DNA of 64,000 nucleotides from Odiellus spinosus (Eukaryota; Arthropoda; Arachnida; Opiliones; Phalangiidae): positions 4,216,001-4,280,000 of the forward strand of contig OY987232.1 in assembly GCA_963920705.1 (NCBI GenBank). Direction: 5' to 3'. How positions within the stretch are numbered: position 1 is the first letter of the stretch; each line of letters begins with the position of its first letter. A model generated the notes under the pieces. That model saw only the letters and a list, made by a program, of their open reading frames with translations. It ran no database searches and was not told the DNA's origin. Below are positions 11,370 to 22,725 of the stretch, piece after piece. The position numbers and the translations under genes are program-made.

Positions 11370-13269
11370 TTATGAATTAAAATAACGCCAAATTATGGCA
11401 CTAATAAATTTACGTTCACACTTGACACTTTGGAACCGTTTTCAAACCGTTTCGAATGTTCAAATCGACTTTTTAAGATTTAAATTTTGTTTCTTAATCA
11501 AAGATGTACAAGGGTGACCCCAAAACTTTATCATCTGACCTTTCCAAAACGGTTCAAAACGGTTTCAAAGTCTGTAGTGTGAACGTAGCTTAAATAACGG
11601 CTAATTTTCAGCGAGTTATATTTGCATCGAAAACTATTTGGTTCTCTCTGTGTTGCGCGAAGTTGAGTTAGCTCGTATTGGGGAGAGCGAGGGGTCACTT
11701 TTGGGCCCGACTGAAAAAGTCCAAAAGTGTTTTAAAGAATAAAACGGGGATTTTTCGTGAAATAAACCGACTTTTGTTAATTAATGCGAAGAAATTTGAG
11801 ACTTCATTAAAACTTAAAAACGAATTAATTTAATGATATTGACTGGTTAAAATTACAGATAAATTTAACTAAAGGTGAGATTCATGTATTAGAATCCTTT
11901 CTCAGAAGAAAGCGAGTACCCTTTAGGTAGGGAAAAACATGACAACTGATTTTACAAAATAAAAACAAGTTTTCTTTTAGGGGGTTAAGAGAAGAGAGAG
12001 GAATTTGGGGTCGATAGCCATTGGTCAGGAAGATCACACGGGGGTCAGAGGGAAACGATTTTCTTATATGGTATTGAAAAGTTTCAAAAACCATCTCTAG
12101 TCGTACGTCATCAACACGCTGACATTCCTGACCGGCGACACAGGTCTTCCCCAATCCTCTTACAAAAGAAAGTTTTAAAGAAAAAAGGGGTTGATTTTAT
12201 AAAAGAAAATATACAAACATAAGTACATGTATCAAAAGTAAGGATTGAACATATTTAGAAGGTTTGAATATTTTAAGGTTAGGACTACAATTAGTGAGTT
12301 AATTTTAGTTTAAGTTATTTTTAAGAGAAATGTAATTTAAAGTTAAGAAAGTTAAAATGTGATTTAACACTCTGCGAAATAAATTTGATTGCACTTTTGG
12401 AAAGGTTTTGTAATCGACCGTCTGCGTGTGTGTCTCTGGCTGTTTGTCTGTTGTTCGCGTCGATATACTAGTTTAACACAGAGTTAACATTTTCCATCCG
12501 GCAAGGGAGGTTTCGTGGAGCCTGTTCAGAAAATATATAACGGATTTACATCTTTAGAAGGCAATTTTTGGCGGGAAAATTCGATTCGTTCTCAAAACTT
12601 ATGCTTAGTAACCAAATATTACGTGAAAAACATAAGTCATTCACACGGTAATTCTTCGGTCCCGTAAGAATAATATATTCGTATTTGTATGTTATTTCCA
12701 CGGTAGAAAATAATTTATTGGGACTGATGCTCAATATTCAAGGTTTATTAACAACTAAAATAGTCGTGCTAGGCTAAACTCCGTTTAGCACCTAACGGAC
12801 GGCCGTAAACTGGAAAATTTTTCAATTCTGTAAGTTTTCCGTTATGAAATATTAAATATCTCCGCTAAAAGTCTCAGGAATATGACAGAGGGCGCTAGCA
12901 GCTGAAAAGATGATGCAGACGAACTTTGTCTTGAGACATTTAGGCTTAGGTCAAAAATGAAAACCAGTTATTCCATGCAGCCGATGTTTGTACCGCCCTG
13001 CTATCGAGCAACGAAGTCAATCAACTGCTTCAGCGATGTCTTTTTTTAAGGTTCACCCCTTTTTCGATCTCTTCACATATATTTGAAGTTAAATTGAGTG
13101 GCTGTGTGTGAGTCGTGCTGGTCGTGTGAAATTGGAGCTTGGACCATTCTCGCTCTACATAATTGTAGAGTAAGTGACTAATTATTGGTTTCTAAGATGG
13201 TTACAAAATCTTACTAAAATAATTATTTCTTAACTCAAATTACTAGGCATCGAAATAGTAACAAAGATC
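11370..13269. other. No gene seen
   Basis: A+T-rich DNA with short frames only. A minus-strand frame at 11882-12154 has an ATG but no recognisable domain, and its composition matches the surroundings. Polypurine and T-rich tracts are common. Confidence 0.5.
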
Positions 13270-15766
13270 ATGCCTGGAGCGGGAAGACCCGCAAAAATAA
13301 AAGCAGCTACTCAAAAAACGACACTAAAAAGCCTGTGGATTAAGCCTAGGCCTGAACAAAATTTTGATTTATCAGAGACAGCTCAAAATGAAAATCCAAA
13401 TATTTTGCAGTCAGAGACTGTTTCTAGTTCTGTTATCGGCGATTCTGCTAAAGAAACGGAAGTTAAAGAATCTGAAGAAAGTGGTAACGTTACAGATAAG
13501 ATTAAGCAAACAAGAAAGTTTAATCCAGAGTGGAATAAATCGTACAATTTCATTGATTATGACGATTATGAGGAGCTCATGTACTGTATTCAATGCAGAC
13601 AAACTGACCCAAATTATAAAAAAAAGCTCTCTAAGTTTTGTTCGAGGAACTAAAAACTAAAAGGCTCTTCCAGAGTAATGCATATGAGGAGCAAAAGTCA
13701 ATCAGAATCTGTTAAGAAAATTGATATATCACAAATAGGCCAGTTTTAGAAACTCAGTTGGGAAAAAGTATTTTAAATCTTAATGAAGTGCATAGGAAAC
13801 GATTAGAATGTCTCTTAATTGTGTGTTTTATATCATTATTACCAATTCACCATATCGAAATTTGCCACAGCTCTGCAGCATGCATAAGAAAAATGTAATT
13901 GATGTTGGTGAATCATATATTTCAAACCACAAAGTCGTCCCTATTGTAGCCAAATTCATTTCTGAATGTTATCTAAAAAATGTTGTTAAAGACATTGCTG
14001 CTGCAGATACTTTTGGTCTTATTATGGATGGGTCAACTGATCGAAACCACGTCATCTCATGAGATTATATATGCATCTTATTTAAATAACGGTATTTTTA
14101 AAACAAAGTTTTTGGGACTGTGTGAACAAGAAAATGGCACTGCAAAGGGTTTGCTGACAACACTGGAGAACATGTTCAATTCAGTCAGGGGCGTAACAAC
14201 TAGGGGGGGGCACAGGGGGCATTGCCCCCTCCAATGTTAACCTTGCCCCCTGCAATGTCGAAATTTAGATTTTGTGGAGTAGAACATTTTCCCTGCTAAA
14301 CACCAAATAATTATTTAAAAAATACTTCTAATTATCCTTTATTGGGAGAAATAATTTATATCAAAATCATGTAGCTCTAAACATGTATTTCTTTGGTTAC
14401 TACTAGACCTAGTTCATTATGCTCATACAGAAAATTTTTACTGTTATTAAAAAACACCGTAGTATAAAGAGTTAGCTACTCATCGGCTAATACCGCAGAA
14501 AAATTTCTAAGGTTAGGCTTTAAATACACAGACATCCCACTCTTCGCTTTAATAGCTTAAAATAAAACAAAAAGCATACTTCAAAAACATAATGGCTAAA
14601 ACTAAAATTAAAAGTTAAAAACAAACTCCCGAACCTCAGCCCTGACTAGACTGGCCGTTGGGCTGTTGTGTGAATTCTCTACGTTAACCTTTTAACTTTA
14701 CTCACGTCTAAAAAAGAAAACTGACGGACTATATAGCGAATATGAAGGTAAATACAATGTATGGGCCTTTACACAAAATTTGTTGACAACTTCACCATGG
14801 TGAATAACGTATAATAATAACAAAATAATTTGAGAGTCAGCTTCTGCATAATTAAAAGAAACAGTTTATTAAATGGATATGAGAGCTTTCGGACCTGCTA
14901 GAGTAGTGACTCCCATTTCAATCCTTTTCTACTCTTACAAAATTTACAAAAATAACAAATATACGTCCGAAAGCCCTCCTGAAAACATGTATTTAATAAA
15001 CTGCTTATTTTGAACCATGGAGTAGCTGTCTCTACTCTAGTGATTTATTTGAAAAGCATTCTTCAATACTTTGTGTTGTACAATACCTTTGGGTAGGACT
15101 AGGACGTATGTAGTTGAAAAATGAAAATACCTTTTAGTGTAAAAAGAAAATTATGATATTTGCCCCCCTCCTCCCATCTGAAAAAGGTATGCATTTGAAA
15201 ATAAATTTCTATGTAGGAAAAAATGCAAAAACATTATCACACTTGCGGATTTTGCCCACTCCAATATGAAAAACGTTCCTACGCCCTAGAATTCAGTTAA
15301 CTTTACAAATTGGACTGATAAACTGAGTAGCATAACAACTGACGGAGCTGCTGTATACCATGGCCAATATAATGGACTTTTCGAACTTATTAAAAGAAAG
15401 AAAAAAGGATTATTAATGACAAATCACTGTCTCTCGTGTAAAGAGGTATTTAAAGGCAAACACGCTGTTATTGAATTCTCTGAAAAAATCTATCGTATTT
15501 ATAAATACTATTACAAATCACACAAAAAACAGACCTACATGAAGGAAATTGCAAATGAATTAGATATCATGGTTTGCAAATTTGGCTCTCTTCCAAGAAC
15601 TAGATGGTTAATGTTCACTTCAGATCAATTTCAGCTGTGGAAAGAAATTGGGTTCCACTGGTACTACACTTAAGATATGAGGTGGAAAATGCTGCAAAAG
15701 CAGACTCTACAAAGGTTTCAAACCTTCTATCACAAATCACTAAGTCAGGTTTTCTAGTAAGATTAG
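13270..15766 (+). pseudogene. hAT-superfamily transposase-like gene (KIAA1586/ZMYM6-like), broken
   Basis: The product resembles the domesticated or free-living hAT transposases common in animal genomes. The N-terminus (13270-13653) has a low-complexity start and a C-x2-C segment (YCIQC) of a BED/TTF-type zinc finger. Downstream, in changing frames, are FGLIMDGSTD (about 14012, the catalytic-domain DGSTD motif), EIIYASYLNN and FLGLCEQENGTAKGL, then after an insertion SSITTDGAAVYHGQYNGLFE, LPRTRWL and a short tail. Frameshifts lie near 13640, 14050 and 15670. A 1104-bp MITE splits it at 14186-15289. The 3' part, including the dimerisation domain, is absent because the Polinton begins at 15767. 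Confidence 0.8.
14186..15289. mobile_element. hAT-type MITE, 1104 bp, with 8-bp target duplication
   Basis: It is inserted in the hAT pseudogene. AATTCAGT occurs on both sides (14178-14185 and 15290-15297). The ends are CAGGGGCGTA and TACGCCCTAG, short imperfect terminal repeats of hAT style. Removing it rejoins the surrounding frame at MFNSV. There is no transposase inside, so it is non-autonomous. Confidence 0.88.
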
Positions 15767-16160
15767 AGTAGTTTAAGCCTCTACTTTAAGGATAAAGTAA
15801 ACAAATGACGTCATCAAGTAAACAAATTTGCATAAGCCCCGCCCCCAAAATAAACAAACAGCGCATCCGTCAACAAATGACGTCATCCATCAACAAATTT
15901 GTCTAATAGACCCCACCCCCACAGTACACAAATTGGCCTAATTAATCCCGCCCCCGTCAATAAACAGCTCATCCGTCAACAAATGACCTCATCCGTCCAC
16001 AAATTGGCCTAATTAACCCCGCCCGGCCAGTCCAGCCTGACCCTTCTCAAGCCCCTGTCGAAAAACCCATTTTCAAGGTGCACTGAAAGTAATTTTTATT
16101 TTTCCGTCCCTGCTCCTTTATTTTATATTTTTTTTTTCCTCCCTGCTCCTTTATTTTTTC
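15767..16160. repeat. Polinton copy 1 left terminal inverted repeat
   Basis: It matches the reverse complement of 35578-35970. Inside, a degenerate unit of about 40-70 bp repeats, combining TGACGTCA palindromes (15806-15813, 15878-15885) with GCCCCGCCCCC boxes. The inner limit is two CCCTGCTCCTTTATTTT words. These subterminal repeats may bind the integrase or terminal protein, or act as enhancer elements. That role is inference. Confidence 0.9.
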
Positions 16161-16310
16161 CAAAATTGATAAAATGTTTAACACTATATCGATAGAATTC
16201 TAGGCTCATATCAACGTCATTCCGAAAAAAACATCACGTGACTTTAAAGATATCAAACAAAACACCCTTCAGTTAAACGTCATTTAAAGTCGGAAACCCA
16301 AACTTTGAAG

Positions 16311-16672
16311 ATGTTTGATCTTGACTCGTTTTTATCTTTTACTCTCGATATCTTGATCGACTATTGGATATTACTAACTGGGATTTTCATTGTACTGCTT
16401 CTTCAAATTCCACCAAATTGGTTCGTCGCTCTAGTCCTTATATTTTTGTTACCCATAACACTACCAATTGCTTTCTGTGTTTCTTTATTAACAAACGATC
16501 CACATTGTCTCTTGGTAACATGTTCACCTTTTGGATTTTGTTTTACGGATACGAAGCTTTAAAAACATTGTTTTTAGTTCCTGTAAAAATCTCAGAGTAT
16601 TTTTATAGAGAAAGTCGGTTTTATTATTTTTCATGCCTCAAGAAATATGGAAAATTAAATGAAAAGCAATAA
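16311..16672 (+). pseudogene. Left-end small membrane protein of the Polinton
   Basis: The ATG at 16311 opens a hydrophobic protein with two or three predicted transmembrane stretches (for example YWILLTGIFIVLLLQIPP and VALVLIFLLPITLPIAF). A frameshift near 16500 moves the C-terminal part into another frame (FWILFYGYEALKTL, then a basic tail), ending at TAA 16670-16672. The same N-terminal half recurs at 48198-48404 in copy 2, which supports a real gene. Its PxTxPI and following residues resemble the right-end protein at 35125-35454, so the two may be paralogues. The function is unknown. Confidence 0.6.
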
Positions 16673-16703
16673 ATTGTTTTGCTTAACATATTTGTATTTT
16701 ATT
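16668..16703. terminator. Convergent polyadenylation signals
   Basis: AATAAA on the plus strand (16668-16673) overlaps the stop of the left-end gene. AATAAA on the minus strand (16698-16703) lies just after the stop of the 251-codon gene. The two genes are transcribed toward each other. Confidence 0.6.
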
Positions 16704-16709
16704 CACAAT

Positions 16710-17465
16710 TTAAAACACACCACATTCATCATTGACAGCCTCTTCGGCTTGGCATTTATCAAAGTAAATTTTATCTAGACTTTTATCTTCAATTAAGTCA
16801 TTAGAAAAAATTTTCTCCCTGGGGTCGTAATTAAAAGGTTTGATCATACACGAAAAAAACCTGTCTTTCTCCTTATATTGACATCCGTATATTTTCAAAA
16901 GGGCATAAGTCTGTTTTAGTTCTATTAATTTGATGGCGTTTTTATGAAAGCCTGAACCAGGGCTGGCATTTATCGTTTGCACATTCTTGATTGTTATTGT
17001 AGAATGAAATTGATATAATATTTTAATTAACGCTGTATGCAAAACTGCTTCAGCGGCCTTGACATCGTGACAAACATATCCCAAAACAATGGCAGCTTCT
17101 TGAACTTGTTGACATTCTTCGCTGGGATTATATTTGTGAATTCTTCCTTTTTCACAGTTTCTTGATATAACGCGTTGACCGGAATCCCGCGAATAAATCC
17201 GATAAACCACATGAAAAGCTAGACTAACTGAAACAGATAGTTCAACTATAATCTCGTCTAGACATAAGTTTTTTAACATCTCAATAGACACAATTGTTTC
17301 TATTATATGTTGAAATCTCTCACCATACTGTTCACGGTTATGTTCAATCTCAATGAGACACAGCTTACCTAACCGTGGCACTTTAAATTTTTGATTGTCT
17401 TTAACATATTCTATATCCCCACAGTTATACGTCCAAGAAAAGGAAGTAAATTTATCCCCTGACAT
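16710..17465 (-). CDS. Unrecognised intact 251-residue Polinton protein
   Basis: It starts with ATG at 17465 and runs uninterrupted to 16710. I do not recognise a family. The protein is soluble-looking and mixed-charge, with 10 or more Cys scattered through it and no signal peptide, transmembrane helix or obvious catalytic motif. Central segments such as EECQQVQEAAIVLGYVCHDV look alpha-helical. It is placed at the left end, transcribed inward to outward, with its own polyadenylation signal. It is one of few long frames in this element with no break, although neighbours are heavily mutated. It could be a recent acquisition, a selected accessory gene, or chance preservation. Confidence 0.7.
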   Translation of the reverse strand: MSGDKFTSFSWTYNCGDIEYVKDNQKFKVPRLGKLCLIEIEHNREQYGERFQHIIETIVSIEMLKNLCLDEIIVELSVSVSLAFHVVYRIYSRDSGQRVISRNCEKGRIHKYNPSEECQQVQEAAIVLGYVCHDVKAAEAVLHTALIKILYQFHSTITIKNVQTINASPGSGFHKNAIKLIELKQTYALLKIYGCQYKEKDRFFSCMIKPFNYDPREKIFSNDLIEDKSLDKIYFDKCQAEEAVNDECGVF

Positions 17466-18395
17466 TTGTGAAAGAGATATTAAGGCTAGATATGGGATTC
17501 GGAAAGGGATGAAAGGTTAAAAAGGATTAACAAGTTAAAGCAAAGAAAGGACAGGCTGATGGAAAGGTTAATGTTAGTGAGGATTAACAAATTAAAATAA
17601 GAGCGGAAAGGAAAGGATAACGTTAGAGAAGAATAGGAAATTAAACTTAGGGATGGAAAGGTTGTTACCATAAGACTAATCAAGGGGATAGCGACAGCAG
17701 TTATAGTTAACTTTATTCTCCCTTTCAAAAACGACACAAGGCTTTTTATAGCTCAGTTCCGACGGACAAAAAACTTTCAATTGACGCATATGTCATTTAC
17801 CTTCAAATACTCTAATGGTGGATATGAATATTTTCTTTCTGCAAATAAACTGCCTCTTTGAAGACATAACACGTAGGGGTCAAACAATAATGTACAATTC
17901 CGTCATTAACGCTTAAACACAGGGTTACTTGATCACACGAAGGACACAGCACCACTTCATTCCTTTTTATGATTTTTTTTCCACGATAATTTCGCCTTAG
18001 ATGAAAATCTATAACAAAATCAATATATATGTCAAGGTTTTCTTTCTATTTAACATGTAATCTAACTATAATTAAAATATTTAAAGAGCGTTTCAAAACT
18101 CGGGCTTATATAAAAAGTATATTTTACCCTAAAAAGTTAATTACTATTTTACAAGGGCGTGTATCATATTGAAAATATTAGATTCTCTAGGGCATAAATA
18201 TATTCAACTTATTTTACTATAAAAGTATTCAAGGTTTTAAGTGAAGAGTTTCTTATATGATAATTAAACTAAGCTAGGATATGTTTAATATAGATATTAT
18301 TCATGTGTTCATACATCACAAAATGTATTTCTTAAGAAAAAACTCGAATATAACTATATAACCAGATAATATAAAATAACCTTGAGTTATTCTAG
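17466..18395. other. Intergenic region with possible zinc-ribbon-like exon
   Basis: On the minus strand 17812-18045 is open. It contains VLCPSCDQVTLC and a later HYCLTPTCYVF, a C-x2-C pattern twice repeated, preceded by a TAG that could be a splice acceptor. It has no ATG, so it is at best an internal or terminal exon. The plus strand around 17500-17640 is purine-rich and could give a short charged helix; I do not call it a gene. The rest is A+T-rich. Confidence 0.3.
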
Positions 18396-18403
18396 TATAT
18401 AAA
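18396..18403 (+). promoter_or_regulatory. TATA box followed by GCCGGC
   Basis: TATATAAAGCCGGC lies about 85 bases upstream of the ATG of the spliced acidic gene. The same TATA plus GCCGG arrangement precedes the capsid gene, so it may be the element's own promoter style. Confidence 0.6.
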
Positions 18404-18483
18404 GCCGGCTAATTTCTACAAAATAATCATTATATTCAACGAAAAGAGTATTATCGACTCAATTATTTTAAAACTAAGCGAAC

Positions 18484-18867
18484 ATGTGCCGTCAAGAGAA
18501 CCCCGAACAAATGTAAGTATTTTTACAATTTTATTTTCAAGTGTTATCCGAATTAAATTAACTATATAACGTAGTTGGCCGGAGGGAGTCCTAGCGGCTC
18601 ACCAGCAGGCTCTTCTCGACCAAGAGATGGAAGAGGAGATAGAGGTCGAAATTGAAAATGAAAATGCGGCGTAAATAGCATAAACCGGATTTTAAAGGGA
18701 AACTGTTACATTTTTTTCTATTTGTTTTTAGGTTGGCAGCCGCCGCGGAAGAGGGGTACGACTCGGATGAGACGATACCCCTCGAAAGGGAGGATTTAGA
18801 GGAAAGGGAAGGGGATTTTGAAGATGAGGATCAAAAACCTCTGGATAACATAAGGTATTTATTGTGA
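18484..18867 (+). CDS. Spliced small acidic Polinton protein (86 residues, three exons)
   Basis: Exons at 18484-18512, 18575-18670 and 18732-18867 are separated by introns of 62 and 61 bases, each with GT at the 5' end and AG at the 3' end (gtaagt...gtag, gtaaat...ttag). Joining them keeps one frame from ATG to TGA, while the unspliced frame stops after ten codons. The product is strongly acidic, with Glu runs and EEGYDSDETIPLE in the last exon. I recognise no domain. It sits directly upstream of the DNA polymerase and behind a TATA box, so it may be an early regulatory gene. That function is inference. Further splicing to a downstream exon is possible because ATAAG is followed by GTATTT. Confidence 0.6.
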
Positions 18868-19161
18868 TTATGGTTTTTAAAGGTTTGGGGTCTTATAGGC
18901 TGTTATTATGGGATTTTGTAGGATATACTCGGAGTAATATCTACAAGCTTCCCTGGTACACTTTGCTTTAATAATTTTATGAATAGAACAGGGATTTGAA
19001 GCCCATTATAGTTTGGGACAATCCCATCGCTTCAAATCCAAACATTCTATTTGAAACAGGTCTCCTATAATAAGACTTTTCTCGTATCCTTTTACAAAAA
19101 TTCGATCAAAGTTTTTAAACTTTGGATCTCAACAATGCACGGCTAAACGTCCTAAATCTAG

Positions 19162-22100
19162 CATACCATACTCCCTCGCCACACCTATCAGCTTTTTATG
19201 GTCATTGTGAACGATCACGTGCATATATTGAAGGATTATCATTGTCTGAAGGGTGGCCAGTCCTATTGTCCAAAATGCTTAAAGATTTTTACTCGAAATA
19301 GTCAAATTAAAGAACACGATTGTGAGACGAGTGTGAAATGTACTAGATTTCGTACGCTAAACGTTTTCCACGAAAATTTTACATTCCGTTACAGAGATGT
19401 CGCGACCGTGGGCGTAAATTTAGAGGTCCAGATTGCTTCAATTTACATTTAGCTAACGGCACGTGTAAAAATTTTAAACGATGTGTAAAATGCGGATTAG
19501 AATTGAAAGACAATCACGAATGTTCGAGACCATGTAAAAATTGTCGGAGAAAACACGAAAAAAACCGTTGTTACCTCATGCCTTTGGATACCAAGTACGA
19601 AAAGAGACGTTATTGTTATTTTGACACTGAGACCCTGACCAAAAATAACGAACATGTCCCAGTTCTATTGGTTAGCGCCATGGAAAATGAAGAAGACGGC
19701 GAATACACCTACAATATTTTCCGAGGGTTTGACTGCATTGACCAGTTTATGGCGTACCTCTTCAAAACGAAAGATTGCTATATTCAACATGCCACGAAAC
19801 GTATGAAGAAAACGGTTCCAGTCTTTGAAGACCTCACATTAATCGCCCATAATTTCATGGGCTTTAACAGTTTCTTCATTTTAAATGCCTTATTAAAAAT
19901 GTCCGTTACCCCTGATGTTGTTTTTAAAGTTAGCAAGCTGTTGGCCATCTTTCTGAAAAAACAAAATATGAAATTCTTGGATTCCTTTAATTTTGTGGCT
20001 CAACATTTAAGATCGTTTCCCGCCACGTTTCCATTGGGGGAAAGCAAAAAACAATTTTTCCCCTAAATTTTTCATACTGAAGACACGTTAGATTACGTCG
20101 GACCTCTCCGTAGCAAAGACTATTTTCAACCTGAATATACGAAAGAAAAAGATTACGCCGAGTTTATCCAGTGGTACGAAGAGAAGAAAAAGCAACCAGT
20201 CTATAATTTACGCGAAGAGTTGGAGTATTACTTAATCATGGATGTAAAGATGTTACAACAAGGAATGGATACCTTTCGATGATTATTCCAGCAAGAAACC
20301 GCTTACGACGTTATGAACATGAATGCTTTGACCATTGCCGGGGCCTGTACTAACATATTTCTGCACAAGTACCTGGAAGAATTTAGTTTAGGCGTTGTTC
20401 CGGCAAATGGATATGGAAACAATGTCAATCAAAGTCAAGCCGCATTAAAGTGGTTGGCCTGGGAAGCTGAGCAACGTAACATAGACATACAAACCACCCT
20501 ATTGTTGGGAGGTGAAAAGAAAATTGGTCGTTTTCCGGTTGACGGGTATTGCGCTAATCCAGAAATCATTTTTCAATACGACGGGGATTTTTTTGACGGA
20601 TGCCCGCTTCATACAAAGGGTAGCCAGTGGAATCCTTTGTTACAAGATTCTTTCAAAAACCTGTACGAAAGAATTTTAGATCGGGATGCCGAATACGTCC
20701 GAATCTGGAGCTGCGAATGGGAAAAAATGTTGAAGACTAACCAGGAGCTGAAAACATTCTGCAAATCTTTATCTTTTCGCGAGCCAATTGGTCCGAAATC
20801 CGCGTTATACGGCGGTCGGACAGAAGGTCTGGTTTTGTACCGAAAGGCTCAACCGGATGAGAAGATCTTATTCTACGATATAATGAGTCTTTACCCCTTT
20901 GTCTGTAAGTACCGTGACTATCCAAAGTTACATCCGGAAGTAATCAAAAAAATTTTAATTACGAAACAAATTTTTATTTTGGATTAATGTCTTGCAAGAT
21001 TTTGGCACCAAAAAACGCCTCACGTTTTCGAACAAGGGGTAAACTTTTCTTTGCCTTATGTAAGACATGCGTGGAAAACGATCTTGAGTCTTGCACCCAC
21101 AGTGACCAAGAAAGGGCTTTCGACGGCTGCTGGACGAGTGTTGAAATATACAATGCCGTGGAATTTGGATACGTCATAATGGAAATTTTCGAAGTTCATC
21201 ACTACGCTGAAAGATACCGCTACGTTAAAGGGGAGGATCCAGGTTTCTTTGGAAGGTACATCAATACCTTTTTGAAGTTGAAAATGCAAAATTCGGGATG
21301 GCCGAGAGAAGTGAAAACGGAAGCCGAAAAATCGGAATATTTGAGGGCGATCAAGGAGAGGGAAGACATTGATATTAAAGCTGAGGATGTGACGAGCAAC
21401 ACCCCTCTCCGAACTCTTGCAAAGCTAGCGCTCAACTGCAATTGGGGACGTCACTGCAGGTCCCACGATAAGCCCAAGACGGTCTTTGTCAAAACCTACG
21501 AAGCCTACATATCCATTGTCACAGACCCGACTATTGAACTGACTGATATGCGACCTTTCAATGACGAAGTTTGTATGTTGTCATACAAATACAAGATTTT
21601 TGTCCGACGTACTACAAAGGCTTGCCTGTGGTTGGTTGCTTCGTTAGCTCCTATGGCCGCATTGTCTTGTTTCAAACTTTGCAACAGTTGGCCACCAGGG
21701 TTTTATATTATGACACTGACTCCGTTTTTTTTTGTCCGAAAGAACAATGAGGAAACAAATTTTCCACCCCTCGATCAATTTATGGGAGACTGGACCGACG
21801 AAGTTCCGGGTAGTTATATCACTGAATTTGTGTGTTCAGGACCCAAATCGCATAGCTACAAAACAGCCGAAGTTGAAAATGCAAAATTCGGGATGGCCGA
21901 GAGAAGTGAAAACGGAAGCCGAAAAATCGGAATATTTGAGGGCGATCAAGGAGAGGGAAGACATTGATATTAAAGCTGAGGATGTGACGAGCAACACCCC
22001 TCTCCGAACTCTTGCAAAGCTAGCGCTCAACTGCAATTGGGGACGTCACTGCAGGTCCCACGATAAGCCCAAGACGGTCTTTGTCAAAACCTACGAAGCC

Positions 22101-22724
22101 TACATATCCATTGTCACAGACCCGACTATTGAACTGACTGATATGCGACCTTTCAATGACGAAGTTTGTATGTTGTCATACAAATACAAGATTTTTGTCC
22201 GACGTACTACAAAGGCTTGCCTGTGGTTGGTTGCTTCGTTAGCTCCTATGGCCGCATTGTCTTGTTTCAAACTTTGCAACAGTTGGCCACCAGGGTTTTA
22301 TATTATGACACTGACTCCGTTTTTTTTTGTCCGAAAGAACAATGAGGAAACAAATTTTCCACCCCTCGATCAATTTATGGGAGACTGGACCTACGAAGTT
22401 CCGGGTAGTTATATCACTGAATTTGTGTGTTCAGGACCCAAATCGCATAGCTACAAAACAGCCGACGGTAAAAGCGTCACGAAAATGAAAGGCATTTCCC
22501 TCAATCGAAAAAATGAAGAAATCATCAATTTTGATTCGATAAAAGCGGCCTTGGACAAACCAGAAACCACGTACTCGGTGGAGGTCCCCTTTAACGTGGT
22601 GCGCAACAAGAGTCAGGCGAAGCTTTTTCTGGGTAATTTAAAGAAGACTTTTGGTGTCACCTTTAATAAAAGAATTATCAAAGATGATTATTCGACAGTG
22701 CCCTTTGGATATTCGAACGAATAA
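19162..22724 (+). pseudogene. Polinton protein-primed family-B DNA polymerase, broken
   Basis: It would replicate the element from its protein-capped ends. Visible in order are an N-terminal Cys/His cluster (YCPKCLKIF with HDC), a second cluster (KRCVKCGLE, RPCKNCRRKH), exonuclease motif I YFDTET (19617-19634), motif II AHNFMGFN, motif III YYLIMD, polymerase motif A FYDIMSLYP (20871-20897), motif B LAKLALNCNWG (about 21415), motif C YYDTDS (21706-21723) and a C-terminal KGISLN. Breaks are frame changes between 19330 and 19480, stops at 20064-20066 and 20280-20282, a frame change near 20980, motif C out of frame with its surroundings, and a 595-bp tandem duplication repeating motifs B and C. 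Its stop is one base before the BIR gene. Confidence 0.92.
21274..22463 (+). repeat. 595-bp tandem duplication inside the polymerase
   Basis: Units 21274-21868 and 21869-22463 are nearly identical; the only difference I noticed is gaCCGAcg versus gaCCTAcg. The length is not a multiple of three. Both units contain motif B and the out-of-frame motif C. Such high identity means a very recent event or an assembly artefact. Confidence 0.9.
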
Positions 22725-22725
22725 G

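Noticed and set aside
17486-17737. 83-codon minus-strand hydrophobic frame in the Polinton
   Set aside because: It is the complement of a purine-rich, internally repetitive stretch. The Ser/Leu-rich peptide is a composition effect.
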